Assembly (NCBI GenBank): GCA_037389465.1
Contig: JAZARR010000221.1
Location: forward strand, 4,070,501-4,134,500
DNA: 64,000 nucleotides
Source: Baylisascaris procyonis
Taxonomy: Eukaryota > Nematoda > Chromadorea > Rhabditida > Ascarididae
Direction of reading: 5' to 3'
The position numbers and the translations under genes were made by a program. Below the pieces are notes generated by a model, which did no database searches, was not told where the DNA came from, and saw only the letters and a program-made list of their open reading frames with translations. Shown piece by piece: positions 14,441-29,006 of the stretch (the stretch's first letter is position 1; every line of letters starts with the position of its first letter).

Positions 14441-15730
14441 ATTGTTGTTGCCCGATGTTCATATATAATGAATGTTTTATAGCAATTCTATTCGATAAAT
14501 CACTTCAGATTTTGATTTTAAAATTTGGAAACTAAACGTTGAAGGAGTAAAATTGAGTTCATTGAGCGTAAGCTATGCACTACACTAATATCTGAACGCA
14601 ATTGGCGATTAGTGTTTATGGATGTGTGCATAAAACATTCAACTTGTTGCAATGTTTTTTTTTCGGACGTTTTACCACTTTTTTATCTCGAAATAGAGCG
14701 CAATTTTGGTTATTGTCATTTTTGATTTGTTCAATGATTAAATTATGAGATTAAGGATCTTGTTTGGCTACTTATCCTTCATCATCCTATTTGCATGGTA
14801 TAGATTGAACGGAGCTGGTAAAACGCTACAGGAGTGGGATGAAATTAAGGTTGAGGAATGAGTGAAGGAAATGTGGCGTATGGTTGCGAAGAAGGCCTCG
14901 TTTTACGTTTTACTTGAAAGGCAGCAGTTGAGATTCGCATATCAGGTTGCGTTTGCTTTCTAGATTTATCCACCATCAATATGAAAATGTTTCTATCAAG
15001 CAATACTTTTAATGCAAGAAAATGTTTACTGTGGGATTGGAAACCTCTGGCAAACAACAGATTCTAGAAGATGCGTCCTGACATAAACTTTATCTCATAT
15101 CTTTTTTCTTTTGTAAAGGTTCTGCAGATAACTTCAAAAATGAACGTTCCTTATATCTAACGCTTTATATCAGCAAATGATTTCATCAGTCAATAATCAA
15201 ATGTGGTCATCAATTTCGATGTAATCGATTACTTCCTCTTAATTTCATAAATAGTAGCGTAGAAGTGTGTGCATGCATAATCCGTGTTTTCTTTGCAAGT
15301 TTATAAGTAGAATGTATACCATCGTTAAGGTCCTCTTTTATTCCATCTTAGTATAGCTAGCCGAAGGTGATGACCTCCTTCCTCTAGGTCATTGATGGCA
15401 TCTGGCACTTCTAGCCACCTGCATTGTTGAAAGTGGTTAACCAACTAATTAATTGCTCATTTGAGTTAATTAATTGTCTAGATAATTAAACATTTATTTA
15501 TTTACTTATTTTTTACTTCATTTATGTGTTTATTTACCATTTATTTATCTATTTATTTATTCTTTAGAAATCTGTTATTAGGAAAACGTGCACACAAGTA
15601 CACGTGAGAAGCGTAGAAGGGTTACATAGAGGCAACAAAAGAAACAAAACAAATGCACGCGTACTCCCAACGGTCAGTGCACAGATCGCATAAAGGAGTG
15701 CAAGCCGGAAAGCACAAAAAGAAAGCGCAA

Positions 15731-15751
15731 GAATTTATAAATAAATAAATA

Positions 15752-15805
<54 letters not shown>

Positions 15806-15820
15806 ATATATATATATATG
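15731..15820. repeat. (AAAT)n then (TA)n microsatellite
   Basis: AAAT units from about 15735 run into an interrupted (TA)n tract at 15759-15820. Confidence 0.95.
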
Positions 15821-16639
15821 CAAGGCGATGCTCGAAAAGACTTAAAGATCTCATGAAACATTTCAAACTATTATTACGAGAATTTTAAGGAAAACATTCG
15901 ATATGCGTACAATACGATAGCTGAGGTCATTTAAAACATTTAGAAAAACCGCGAACTCTCTTTATACAGAGAATCGAGTTAAATTTAATTATGCAATATT
16001 TCAATGATTCGAAATTTAAAATTTTTTAGTCTAGCCAAATAACCGATTTGATAAGAGGCAATATAGATTTCAACAATTGGAATACGAGTTAAATGTTTTT
16101 GAACATCTTCATGCAGTGCAATGGCAAAAAACGAAATATGAAGGCAACGAAGAGGTATAATGTTCAAAAATAGGCAACCATATGCAAAATAAAAGCTTCA
16201 CGGCGATATTCCGGATGTCTATACTGCAATGCATCAAGAATGCTTCCGGATGCTTTCTTCAGAACGGACGAACATTGTAGCGATCAATTAAAATTCTGGA
16301 CGGTTATAACACCAAGGTCAGTTAATAGCAAAGAGAACAGCAACACCAACTAACATGAAGTAGCATTTACACAAGCAATTTGTGTGCATAACGTGACTTT
16401 TATCATAAGGAACGTTACATTGCAATAAATTTCACATGTTTCCGAGTACTCACAGTCATTTCATAAGGCATGAAAACCATAAATGAGATCCTTTAATGAC
16501 CGTTACATTTCAAGGTCGCCTTCAAAGAGCCTCAAAGTATTCTGTATATTACCCAAAACATCGTTCATGTTACACGATAAAACGTGAAAATACCAATCGG
16601 CTCTAGATCAAGCGGGAATAGTGCGCTGTGAGAAGTAAG

Positions 16640-16970
16640 TCAAACGAGGAAAGAATGCAGGCAACGACCGCCAAGCATTTGTCGTAAGGCTAGCCTGAGG
16701 GAGAATCGGGAGGGTATAAAAGGGGTTGGTATAATCACATCCATTTCACTTTCTAGACTAGTGGGCATACATGTGGTCGTTAGAGTGCGCGAGATGGTCG
16801 GCGGCAGCGCGAAGTCCGAATGTGCATGCGAGTGAAGGTATCCTACCGTTCGTTTTTGTATGTTACATGTTGTCTCACAATTTGTTCGACCGCAGCTCGA
16901 TAGTGGGTGCCGATCCTCAAGGCGACCTGGGCCATTAGACAAGCCAAGGGGAGCTGACCCTTACAAAAAT
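16640..16970 (+). promoter_or_regulatory. GC-richer block with TATA box, possible core promoter
   Basis: This block is clearly richer in G and C than its surroundings. It contains TATAAAAG at 16715-16722 flanked by G-rich sequence. About 80 bases downstream lies an ATG-led short frame (MVGGSAKSECAC) that could end at a weak donor. Its position and orientation would suit a promoter for the plus-strand exons from 18380 or for the SWAP70-like gene. Other frames on both strands are also open, so it could equally be a fragment of an old insertion. Confidence 0.35.
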
Positions 16971-18379
16971 ACTTCCCCGAAGTAAACCACTGCAAATTGA
17001 ATCGCATTTGGGTTAGCTATTTCCACTTCTTATTTGAATTTTTCATCGCAGAGAAGTTGCCCTGTCTATTTATCAAAGGGTCAACAACTGCACATTTTTC
17101 GATCTTTATTTATAACTTTTCATAACAAACCCATCAAATATCTAAGCGTAGCCAACATGAATAATATCCGTTTTTTGTTGCACAGCCCAATCGCCTAAAT
17201 ACCTCATTAATTGAGAGAGTGGAGATCCGCCAAAAAGGAATCGAGACTTGAATGGGGATGTATTCAATGAACTATTTCCTTGTGAATTGGGTCTAACAAA
17301 TTTTCTTTAATGATTATCTTAAAGACCTTATTAGTGAAACTAATCGAAAAATAGTTTTTCACATAAATGCCTTTGCGAACATCAATTGAATGGTATGCGA
17401 AATAAGCGGAAGTTTATTATCAAATTTATCAGCATCATTTTTCCAACATTCGTATTACTCACATCTACACAACCTAAATGTTTGCTACATCGAACAGGAA
17501 ATTCCACTAGGAAACCGTTATCTCTTAGAAAATACCTTGAAAGAAGTTCGCAAATAGGTCGCATTTTTTACTATCTCATTGAACCGGTTTAGGCTGTCTT
17601 TCTTCTTTAGCGTTTGTACTCCATAGCTACTTTTGAGTTTTGTTATTTACATATCTATAAAACATCTTCGCATTTCTTCTCAATCATCATTCGCTTTTCT
17701 TGATTTCTAACAAATTTACCACTGGCGAAAAATTATTCAAATAATTTTCGTATTTTTATCATTATAATAGTTGAATACTATGGCTACCAGTGGGAAATCT
17801 CGTCGTTTTGTGAGGAAAAATCACCTTGATTTTATTTTGTTCCTCAAAATAAGATTCACATGGGGAAAGGAAATGAAGGCATATAATAATAATTCAATTT
17901 GTTGCAAATATCTTGGAATATATTAAACGTACATTAAAAAAAAAACTTTACAACCTACTTATAAGATACTTTATTTCGATATTCTAGGAAAGATTGCAAT
18001 TCAAACATATGCAAAAATAAGCTTTTTTTTTACTCATTTTAAATGGAGTGTATACTCATATAACTCCATAAATCAGTCGGGGTGGTTGACGTTTATTCTT
18101 AATTTTCAAGTTTATTGACTGTTGTTTACTCTTGATAAGCCTTACTATAAAGAATAAAATTAATTGTTCGCCATTATTTGCAGTTTGTTTGCAATTTGCA
18201 ATTTCTTATCGAAAATCTATTGGTCTTTGCTTCATGTTAGAATATTTTATTATTCTATTGCTAATTGGGATAAAATTTTTATTGCTTTACAAATTACATT
18301 TACTTTTCTGCATTCCGTTAATAGCAATTCGATAGTATAACTGATATGTGCTGGTGATTCATCTTCTCGCAAAACGTTT
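16971..18379. other. AT-rich stretch without supported gene
   Basis: Intron or intergenic sequence. Short open frames occur but none shows both a credible splice context and coding-like composition. Confidence 0.5.
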
Positions 18380-18817
18380 ATGCAACTGATTGATACACAC
18401 CAGCAGATACACCAGCACAAATCGTGGTACTTCATCGAACACCATTCTCGCATTATTCTCGCTCTCCTTTTTCTGATATATGGGGCTGTCGATTGTGTGA
18501 GACGTTTTCCAGTTATATTATCCGCACTAACGCAAATAATGAGCCTGAGAAAAAGTTTTATTTTCCTAAATGTTAAGCCATTTCACATGTTATGATATTG
18601 ATACGTGATATGCTCTAGTGTTTTTCAATTAGCGTATTCCTTTCTTTAGGCGTTTCAATGCTTATATCGTTCACAACCGCTCAAATTCAACGTATATTCG
18701 AAAGAGAGCTTGCGGAGGAGAAGAGTTCATGGACGGAAAATATGACACGTTGTACAAACACAACAGACGTCAAGGGTCACATCTCGGAACCGATTTCTAC
18801 GTTGTGGACATTAGCAT
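18380..18817 (+). CDS. Candidate membrane-protein exon pair (incomplete)
   Basis: I do not recognise the protein. Exon 18380-18494 ends in phase 1 before GTGTGA. Exon 18650 onward starts after TTTCTTTAG, and the frames join exactly. The joined product has a long hydrophobic helix (RIILALLFLIYGAVDC then VSMLISF) spanning the junction. A charged stretch (FERELAEEKSSW) follows, then two N-glycosylation-type sites (NMT, NTT). This looks like one membrane pass followed by a lumenal or extracellular segment. The frame closes at a TGA at 18815-18817, yet hydrophobic sequence continues in the same frame beyond it to a second stop. Either the real exon ends earlier at an unseen donor, or this is a decayed gene. 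It may also be a 5' part of another transcript reading toward the SWAP70-like gene. Confidence 0.4.
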
Positions 18818-19821
18818 GAGCCTCATTCGCCTCTTGGTTGATGGTCATCCTGGACGTAACCGCATGTCCATCTTCTGTTGTTCGTTAATTCGGTCGCGCT
18901 ATCGGGTTAGCAGTTACTTTGCTTTTGGCGACTCTCTCGTTGATGTTGGCTCAACAGGACTAATGATATTGCGAATTTATGGTTATTTTGAATCAACGGT
19001 TGATTAGGCTAATTATGATGGTTCTATCCCCAACGTTTCTCATCTACCTGAACAGCATCCTCACATATGCAAGTTGAACGAAGCAAAACATAGCATCGTT
19101 GGAGACGAAACTGATTGTGTATTTGAAAATCTGCTTATGAAATAACCATAGAAATTTAGAGAAATAATGAAAAATCTAAGCAATATAAGAGGTGGGAGTC
19201 ATGATATTTATTTATGTCATTTTTTAGTTCAAACAATGCATGCTGTTCCTGGCCCATCGGATGTGTACACACAAACATGTATTGGTAGTGGATGTGTATG
19301 CTAGATCATTACAAAAGGACAGAGAGTATAGTAGGTCGACGGAGGTACTACGATGGGAAATGCACAACTGGTGATGAGGCGTGTCTCAGCACAACCACTA
19401 GTTGCGATGCTCTCTTATTATTGCGTGCAATTCGTAAGCGGCGTCTCATCCCCACAACGCCACGCTCAACGAATTTTTTCGTGCTCAACTGGCATTGCCG
19501 ACCAGCTTGCTTCTTGTGGCAGCTATCTGCACATAGTCGAACTCGGGGGCGTTTGCCCTTCCGCGTCTCAGCTGTGTTTCAAAAATTTTTCATTCAGTTC
19601 AAGCCACTTTTATTTGCATCAACGTCTGTTTATTGAACTCTTGAATTCGATATCGACGAGCAAACAATGAGTGTTTTGTTCGTCGTTGTGGGTGGCGTAT
19701 GACCATCAAAATCTAATCATACAGCACTTATCTTCACCTCCAACGAGTGCCTCTCATTGACTCTTCCATCAATATTTTCATCCATTATTACCAGCTTAGT
19801 TGTCAGTCTCATTATGCTCAG
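18818..19821 (+). other. Region of overlapping open frames, unassigned
   Basis: GC content is raised and all three plus frames stay open for long stretches, including 18729-19007, 19292-19636 and 19353-19670. The frame ending at 19636 contains LWQLSAHS followed by RGRLPFRVSAVFQKFF. That loosely resembles the EF-hand-like start of SWAP70 proteins (IWHAF...SGKVSKSQLKVL). It could therefore hold the missing N-terminal exon of the SWAP70-like gene, but this is weak. Confidence 0.3.
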
Positions 19822-22800
19822 TCCAGCCTCACAAGCTGACGAAGGAGCATTACTTTCTGATCCATTGCTGCAACGACTCTTTCGTCTTTTTATGTTATTC
19901 AGTGATGTCACCGAGATTGGTCAACAAAGGATTACGCCTGAACAGACTCATTTTCTCATCAACAATTTCTTCAGGTTTGTAGCTTTAAATTTGTTGATTT
20001 ATTGTCGCCATTAGTATCCATTGTAAGTTTCAGCAGAGTAGTTTTTGCTTCAAGCATATTTGAGAGAGGAGAAAATCATAAAGACATATGCATTTCCAAG
20101 CTGGAATTTTTGAATTCTGTGGTCTCAAGTTACAAAATTTGTGTGTAGGATGTTCCACGTGTTGTGCATTGTGCATTCAATTCGTTATTAAGCTTGCATA
20201 CCTACAAATAGGATCAGAATTCGCGATTTGTTCATTTTCCGGGAATGTGCCGTAACAAATTGAGCTAGTGCAGTTGCTGTGGTTTGTCTTTTTTGTTTGT
20301 TCTAGCAGTTAGATGGGAAAACTAGACTACATCGAAGGTAGATGAGTTTTGAATAATTGCCTTCACCCGACATTTTTTTCATTAATCTGCAAACTCATAA
20401 TAGTCAATTAAATATTCAAATTTAAGTTGTCTTCATTATAGAGGTTAACCACTCATGCGTATTATGCAAACATTTGAAGTCGTTACTACTTTTCTTCTTT
20501 CAAAACAAACATTTCCATTGTCACCATATTTTGATATAGTTTATTATTGTTAGCATTATCGTATCCCAGTGCTGCTATTAATACTACCAGCTGCAACCGT
20601 ATTGTTTAAATTAATATTAAATAGAAATGCGCTCATTTATGGAGACATTATAGACTACTTTCTATGCAAAATTTACTAAAAAATGATCATTTTTTTGAAA
20701 ATATTCCCTGCGGCCTCATATTGCTGTTCTTTTTCTGCCAAGTTTCTTTTTATTGAAATAAAATTTCACTATTATGGTATGGTTATTTCCCACCAGGAAA
20801 CTCCTCGGAGGGATATGCTCTATGCTTGGACCGATGAGATATCATCAGAAGTGATATAAAACATGGCACCCTGAGAAAAGAAAATTCTCCTTTCTCTTGT
20901 TTGTTTCATCTTTTCGTCTCCTTGAAAATCTATCGTTTTGGGTTTGACCTTAATTTTTTTCTCATAATGCGGCAGGAAACTTTCAAAAACTATCGATGAC
21001 TTTTGGCTGTTCAATGATTACATTCATTAACATTTGTTAAACTCTTCTGAATTTATTCCATTCAGTGACCTATTTATGGAGGAGGGACAGTGGCAGAGAA
21101 GGCATGGTGGGGGGGGGGGAGGTGAGATTGGTGGGTGAGGCGAAAATAGCTGATGAGATCAAATGAAGAAACATGAGGAAAGAAGAAGGGCAACCTCAGT
21201 TATTCGATGAGTTTCCATCTTTGAATTTCGCATTTAAGCTTGCAACTGCGGATAAAAGTGTAGTTTTTGCACATTCCCATGTCAGTCGAGCCATAAACTT
21301 CACATTTTTATTAAGCAGGATCGAAATTTTGAAATATTTTTACTATTTTTAAGACTGAAGTAGAGCACGTTGAACGTTTGTTAAAATGATGAAAGATGTG
21401 GAAAGAAATTAATAGGGAGAAACGTTGCATTATTTATTTCATGTAATTTTGAATGTTTTCAACTGATCAATGTTTTATATTGGATTAATTTAGTATAGGT
21501 ATTTAATTGTTCAAGTAAATTTTTAAAAAAAATTTTAAGAAGTCACCTCATTTCAATTCTAATATACCTGTGAAAATTTTTCTAAAACATTAAAAAAAAA
21601 AATTTTTCAAAGCGGTAAAACAAGTTCATCGAGAAGACATTCGAAAAGATTTTTTTAGATCCTACAAAATGACTTCGCAATAATCATCAGTAATAAATGG
21701 TCTTGTCGGGAAATATAAATCTGTTGAAATGCCTCTAAACTGGTTGCATCAAGAATATTGCAAAGGCCCTTCTTTGAGATTTATTATTTTTTGAAAGTTT
21801 CTTCAATTTTTTTTTAGCCGATAATTTTCTATTCGACAGATTGCGATGTGTATTTTTGAAAATCCTGTACACTATATGAGGGGAAAAATAAAGGAGCGTC
21901 TAGCAAAACATAAAAAAATGATCGAGACGAGTTTAAAGTGTTTTTTTTTTCTAAATAAAAATATTAAAGTTGAAACGAATGCTTGCTAAGTAAAAGCATC
22001 AACTTTCTGAACGATGACATCATTTATTTGGCGTATATTGATAATGCTCAAATTTTCGCTATTTTTTGCTCATTTGTTGTGCTGCTCTTTTTTCTTCAAC
22101 AAAACGATTTCCTGTCAAAATCAGCGCTTCAATAATCCCAATTTCTAAGCCTATCGAACTAATTAAGGAATATTCAAAACACGAAACTCACTTAGAGATG
22201 ACCTTGCTAATCTCACTAATATGTGGTTATACGTTCATTCGAGAAGAGAACTCATCGTTCAATTCATAAGATTCCATACTGCAGAATTTTTTTTGAGAAG
22301 CAAATAGAATGGCGCATTTTCAGTTCACTTGAGCAAAGATTTTTTTTTTACACAAACTCTTGATAGAAATCCTAATTTATGAGTAAAAAAAAACATTCTA
22401 ATATTTTTTTTCGCATTTTTATGTAGCATTTCATAATACAGTTTTCTGTAATATTTTTACTCGTTTCAAATCATAAAACTTTTTTTAGTGAAAAAATTCT
22501 TTTGAAGTTAAATTCGTGAAATTGTCATTTTTAAGCTAAAAAAAAAGAAGTCCGATTTGTTATCGCAGAAAGTGATGATTTTAAAAAAATCATTTTTAAG
22601 TGTTTTTGGGGAAATTTCCACCAATTTTTCGACACTTGTGAAAAAAGTAATCTTAAAAATGAGCAATTCTTTTGTCTCTTTTCCTCATTCCTCGCCCGCT
22701 CCCTCTCCTCTCCATTCTTCCTTTGTCTTTAGGCACACTTCTGTGATGAAAAATGGTAGTAGGTACACATAGGCTGTGGATTTTCATATCCTCACAAATA

Positions 22801-25800
22801 ACATTTAAAATGCATTTCGCACAGTCATTATTGTTACATTGAGCTTCTTGCTGGTTTTGGTTGCTTAAAAACTGTCGCTGATTATCAATTTTGTTTGGCT
22901 AGGTAGATTCGTGTTTTCTAAATTTCTCTATGAAAAGACCAATATCGAAATGTTTTAGTTTGCCTTTCCACTCAATTACAAGCGGCTCAAGGGATGCATT
23001 TTGATTGATATATGCATAAAGGTTGAATTAGTGGTTGGCTGCAAGAGCTAATGCTGAGAGTTATGAGCGCAACATTATGTCACCAGCTAGATCAGCTGGC
23101 CACCATCGAAGCGTTCAGTAATCGATGCATCTGTATTGGTGACAGCTAGCAGAAATCAGCAAAAAAGACTTCAACAGTTTTGCCAATCTTGTAAGCTAAT
23201 TTTACAACTTTTGCACTTTCTCTTGCTATTCCTCTAACTATCAATGTTTATCCTGCATTTCGAAATTTGGAATTTTGTGGGTGTTTATTTGATAATAGCT
23301 TTAATATCTGGAAAAGCGCAAAATCATTAAAAAAGAATCTTATATTTATTCAGATGTAACGTAGTCCAGAAAAATGATCCATCACCGCAAAAGATACAAC
23401 ACAGCCGGAAGATTTTTGTTTACTTTTATAGAAGTTAACGTGGAAATTCGAGAACTTTTACCGTGTATCACTGCAGTCGCATTTTTTTCTATTATACTTC
23501 ACTCTTAATATTGTGAATTATAGCTCAAAAAGATTGCATAGTATTTTTTTGCGGAAGCCTCGCCATATTTTATCGATTTATACGAATATTTCAACTTTGC
23601 AGAGTTTCTCGACCAGATCAACCTCAACATTCGATTCCAGCCATAACATGCTCTGAAACCGTCTCATTTCGGGATCTAATTCGCATCTGTGATCTGTTGT
23701 TTCCGAATCGGAAGCATTTGGAACCGATCGTCGATCGTGTCTTCGAACGTTTCGTATCACAAGTGATTTACAAGGTAGTATTTCATTCGCCTTTTTTTTT
23801 CGCTTCTTTGGCAATAAAAAATAGCGAAACAAGCGCGTCACTCACGATCATTGCTAGCGATGCTTAGCTGTTTACTCGAGCAATGACGACGACTATTTAA
23901 CAAACATGCCATAGTTTATTTATCGATTGATTGATATATTGATTCATTAGTCTGTCGTAGAAAAAACAACTTTAGTTTATTGCGAAAATATAGTGGATGG
24001 ATATGTTTATTAGAGAAAAAGGCGAAGACAATTGTGGCAATATGCATTAAAAAGATGTGAAAAAATAAAAATTTTTCTTTGCAAACTGAATTATTTCCGA
24101 CTTTTGAAGATAACTTCGTTCAAAGATAACTTTTTTTTGTATTTTACTCATTCTTAGATTTCTCAAACAAAAGGATCAAGTAGAGAAATAAAAATTAAAT
24201 ATCGCTATATTTTGGTCATTCACTTTTTTTCTTTCATTTTATATTACAATGTTTGAGGGTTTCTTATGCACATCATACACTCATAATTCGAACGCTTATA
24301 ATTTGTCAGAAATGGAGGAGCGCGCCAGAATGGTTAGCACGATATCCGCTTTTACATTTCTGTACCTGATCAACAAGTTTCCTGAGTAACCAAAAAATAT
24401 CAAAACAGGCACAATAGTCCGTTCACTTTGAATGAAGAGATCGCCCGTTCGAATCTTTTGCAAAATATCGCTTTTGCAGTACAGTTTGCAAATTTGCTTG
24501 CAAAAACACATAACGGTCATGTCACGTCTACGCGTAGGTATACTTATGTCTGCGTGTCTGAACGTCTGTCTGTCGCCCTTTAGTTTCATCGCTAAAGCTT
24601 GAGTCAAGGATTTTAGGGGATAAGCTTACAATATCCCCTTCATCGCTCGTTCCAGATTCACACATATCGCAAATTTTGGAATAAGTTGTAAGATTTCCAG
24701 ATTGCCGAAAAATTCACATATATTTTACACCTGTCAGATTTTTATTTTATACCATCCGGCTTACAAAGAATATTTTTCCGGATCGGTTAAAATACGAAAG
24801 TGTCGTTTTGCGCGTTTATTTTCGTAAGAAGCCGTAGTCTCTAACTTTCATTATTTATCACTTCCTATTGTTTATAGCTTCTAAGCGACTGACTGATTCA
24901 TGCATATGTTGTGGTGTGTTTTGAAGTGCTGCTTTATGATACATTCACGGACGATGTTTTTCTGATCATTCGCATTTATTTTATTCTGATGCTCTACTTC
25001 TTCACTACAATCTTCTTTGTTATTCCATCAAAAAAGATTCCTTCCTAACATACGTTACATATATATTAGTCAGACATCCACTTATTCCCGTACTAGTACT
25101 TTTTATTTAGGAGTCAAAATGAAATTTTATAAAATTGGAGTGTTCGAATATTTTTTTTCACGAGAATTTTTTAGAATATTCAAAATTTGCTTGAAAAATT
25201 GCCCATTAAAACGCACTTCTATTTGATAATTGTGAAGGGTTCTCTCTTATTGTGTTGTCATATTAGCTCTCTCTTATGTATTCTTTCATAGAAATCTCTT
25301 TAGAAAGAAAAACTCTTTCCTCTTTATGACCATTCCGTAAAAAAAAATATCGTTAGATTTTCGTAAAGGTCGAGTGAAATATGACGAATGCTATCGCATT
25401 TTTTTTTCACACAAAAAAATTTTCGGACAGAACATTTTTTTCAATGCTCTATATACAAAAAAACTATTGAAATCAATCGCTGAAAATCATATCAAGTTTC
25501 TAAACGCTCTATCATATTCCAATAAACTGAAAAACAAATAGGAAAAGATTATGTGTAAATATCACAGAGCATTAATATAGTGTCTATCGGCATTTTTTTT
25601 ATTCACTTTTCCCATTTCCAATAAAAATACATTTTAGAATTATTCTTATTGAATAGCAAACAACAGTTTAAAGAGTCAAACTTATTTAATCAACTAATGA
25701 GCTTTTCTATTTGAAATGATAGTTGGGTAAGCTCGAAATGTCACGTTTAATCGAGAATTAAGGCTCAAACAAATACCGCCGTCAATTGCACAAGTAATCG

Positions 25801-28800
25801 CTCTTTGAGGCTACATAGAGATGTTTGTGGCATGGAGGTAGGTGGCTATAGCAATTGCAGTCTTGATGAACACCGCAGTTTGATCCTCATAGGAATTGCA
25901 AGTTTCCTTTTCTTTTTTGAAAAGCTAAATTTAGCTGTTCTTAATCCTTGCTCTTTAATAACACTTTAGTTTGAATGAGCGATACCGTTGGATTCATTCG
26001 GCAGCGGAAGAGATCAAGGTAGAGTCATCCAATTGCTATTTGATTCTTCGTGTTCTTCACAGGAATATGTAAGTAGTTGGGATGTTGATTTGAAAAGTAA
26101 TTATTAGTTATAAAGTTTTGAAAACAGTAAATGAGTGTTGAAGAACAGTTAAATGCCGGTAGACTTTCTTGAGGAAACGTGATTAACCTATTCATTTAGC
26201 CATCGTTTTACTACTAATCGAGTTATTCAAATATGCTCCTTTTTATATGCATAAATCGTGAGCACAGTGCATTTCAGAGATCAAATAATCAATCAGATCA
26301 AGCAGTTGTTTCAATAGTCGCTAATTTTCACGCCAACAAATTCTGCGATGATAATTGCTGCCCTTATTAGGGACGCTTTTCAATTCGGTGATTGTTGTTG
26401 AGAGCAGATGCCGCCTAATGTAATATGCAAATTTACTCGACGATCTATTAGCACCATTATGCTTCCTATTTGAGCTTCACTATTGCAAGCATAGATTACC
26501 TCGCGGTTTTCTAGCCTTAGAATCTATCTTATCTTAGAACCCACCATAACACCTTCAGAACTTTTTAAGCGCATTTGCAAAGTTTTTTTTGCAAAAACTA
26601 CGCAGCGGTTTCAATTTATGAGTCATTTAATATATGACGATCAAATTGAGTATTTATTGAGTGACCTTATAATCTCGATTTCTTTATAATTGCACTTTCC
26701 ATACGAATAAACTTTTAAGTCATTTTTTGTCTAAACAACCGGTTGCTTCCAACCTAATAATGAATGTTTCATCGTAGAATTAATTACGGAATAAGTCAAC
26801 GGCCAACGAAATAACAAATGAGATGTTATTTCATTTTTTTTTCTGAATATCAATGGTAACCGGTTGGTTCATTGCATAGATATGCAAAAAGCGATTATCA
26901 CATCAACTTCTGTGTTCTATATCCCCGCTCGTTTTTTTTTCTTGCCAACGTAGTCACTTCCACAAAACAAGTTTGTGGAGCCTTGTAGGGAAAGTTTATT
27001 TGTTTTATTTTCTTTTGCTTACATATAAAGACTTATTTTACTTTTTTTATTTTTCAAAAGATTCATTCTTAGAAAGCAAGTTGCTTAAATATGAAAGCAT
27101 TCTTCGTCACTCGAATAGATCGAGTATATAATTGATGGTTGTTGCTATTGAAGTGGATAACATATGATAGCTCAGAGGGAGAGATATTGGCAATGCGGTG
27201 ATCACAACGTTTGATTGACATCTTTGATTAGAAGTGCAAACGTTCTTGAAACCAACATAAACATGCACTCAAGTTGCCTAAGCGCTAATACACATCAAAA
27301 CTATGTAAGCTTAAACGTTTTTTTATCCTGTAACATATCTAAGGATTGCAATTTTTCAACTTTTAGAGATTCAATAAAATTTATTACTCTCATTAAGAAA
27401 CTTTTAAATTATCGTCCTAATGAAAGTAGAGTTGACTAATCTTGACGATTACATCAGAGCTCTTGTTCCTTAAATTGTTTTTGTTCTTTCTTTGAAGATT
27501 TAAATGATTTTACATGAAATATTATATATTCTAAAATACTTCCTAGCCCATATTTCATCAGCAATTTAAGTCTTTGCTCAGCATTATTGATCTCTCATTC
27601 GCGATGATATATCAAAAGCATTTTCTTCATGGATTAAATAGTGAGGATGGGCTAGTGGGCGAAATAGCATGAACGTTTTCATAAATATAATCGAGAATCC
27701 TTAACTCTTCTAAATCAAACGATGCGTTGTTATTGCTGAATGGTTTATTATTGCTTATTAGGCTTGAATGGCGTTGAATTATCTCAACGCTAATGCAGTA
27801 TCTCAAAGAAGTTCGATATATTTCTTCGCATCGCAATCGCTAATTTTATGACGTATCACATTGGGATTGCTTTACTCGAAGTTGCACTTATCTGCTTTTC
27901 TTAAAATTGCGAGGCTTTTATGTTCTGACTTCAAGAGGGCGAGGGAGTGCCCTTTAGGGTATTTATACCCGATATTGGATTCGCCATTATTCGAGAACGA
28001 AAAAAGTTCAGATGATTCTCTTTCCTGGAGAATTACTCTTTTAATGCCTAAAACTATTAAACTTTTTGTGATACTTGAAGCTGTAATGAAGTAATTTTTG
28101 AAAAATTCTACATTTTAAAATTCTCGTTTTATCTGATTTGTATTGATAATCTAAAAAAAAAATTTTTTTTTTGCTCATTTGTTGGTTTCTATATCGGATG
28201 CTATCAATCGAAAGTTAATGGAAGAGGAAAGAGATGGCAATTAGGAGTCCCACTTCGATGTGGTGACAAACGTAAAAAAAAAACTTCTAGTATTATTGGT
28301 CCTACAATAGAAAATGATCATGTTGCATATTCTAATCGCCTCATTAGAATTTCAGCACTTGTATTGTGGTAGTTTGCATACAAATCATTTGAAAAGGATA
28401 TAAATGCGCCATTGAGGTGAAATTTTATTTAATGGCAATTATCATAGATAATACTGCTTGTTTTACTTTTGAATAAAATGTATTCCATTAGGTTTAAAGA
28501 TAAGAAATATTTAAAATATATTGCCAACAGCAATAGGTGATAGAACTTTGTTTTTATGAATAGTGGATATCAAATTTTGCTTTGATTTTCGTTTTGACGA
28601 TTATTTAGAATTATTTCAACTGATTGCTCGTTAATGGAGAAAACGTTCGTTCAAATAAATTAACAGATGCATGCAAAAGATCGCGGTGGAATGCTGACGT
28701 GCATATATAAAAATAATAGTAAAAGTACTGAGGACTAAATTTGTGCAGAATGAAGAATGTGATCAGATTTGTATGCAGCATCAAGTGCAAGTCCATCATC

Positions 28801-28943
28801 AAATACTGCAATGCGTTTTTTCTACGAAGTAGATGTAAACTGAATACATGAACTATTCTCCAAAATAATCGAATTCAAGGGGATCACCCATCACTGGTAG
28901 GAAATCGGCTGTGATGATAGATGCTAGCGATAGGCGGATGCTC

Positions 28944-29006
<63 letters not shown>

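Larger units (their letters stand above)
13853..16639. other. 3' flank and intergenic region
   Basis: AT-rich DNA after the stop codon of the Gln-rich gene. An AATAAA at 14435-14440 is a possible polyadenylation signal. There are TTTA-type repeats near 15490-15560 and a (TA)n tract at 15759-15820. No supported exon. Confidence 0.5.

Noticed and set aside
24320..24460. tRNA-like boxes (GGTTAGCAC and CCGTTCGAATC)
   Set aside because: The two boxes are about 100 bases apart and no cloverleaf arms pair around them.
24296..24607. 103-codon minus-strand frame in an intron
   Set aside because: No motif, no splice context, and it crosses CTGT-repeat-rich DNA; likely chance.
25970..26018. Exon-like block (ERYRWIHSAAEEIK) in the 7.7 kb SWAP70-like intron
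   Set aside because: It is 49 bases long and does not keep phase between the flanking phase-0 exons. The family has no insert at this point, just before the PH domain.
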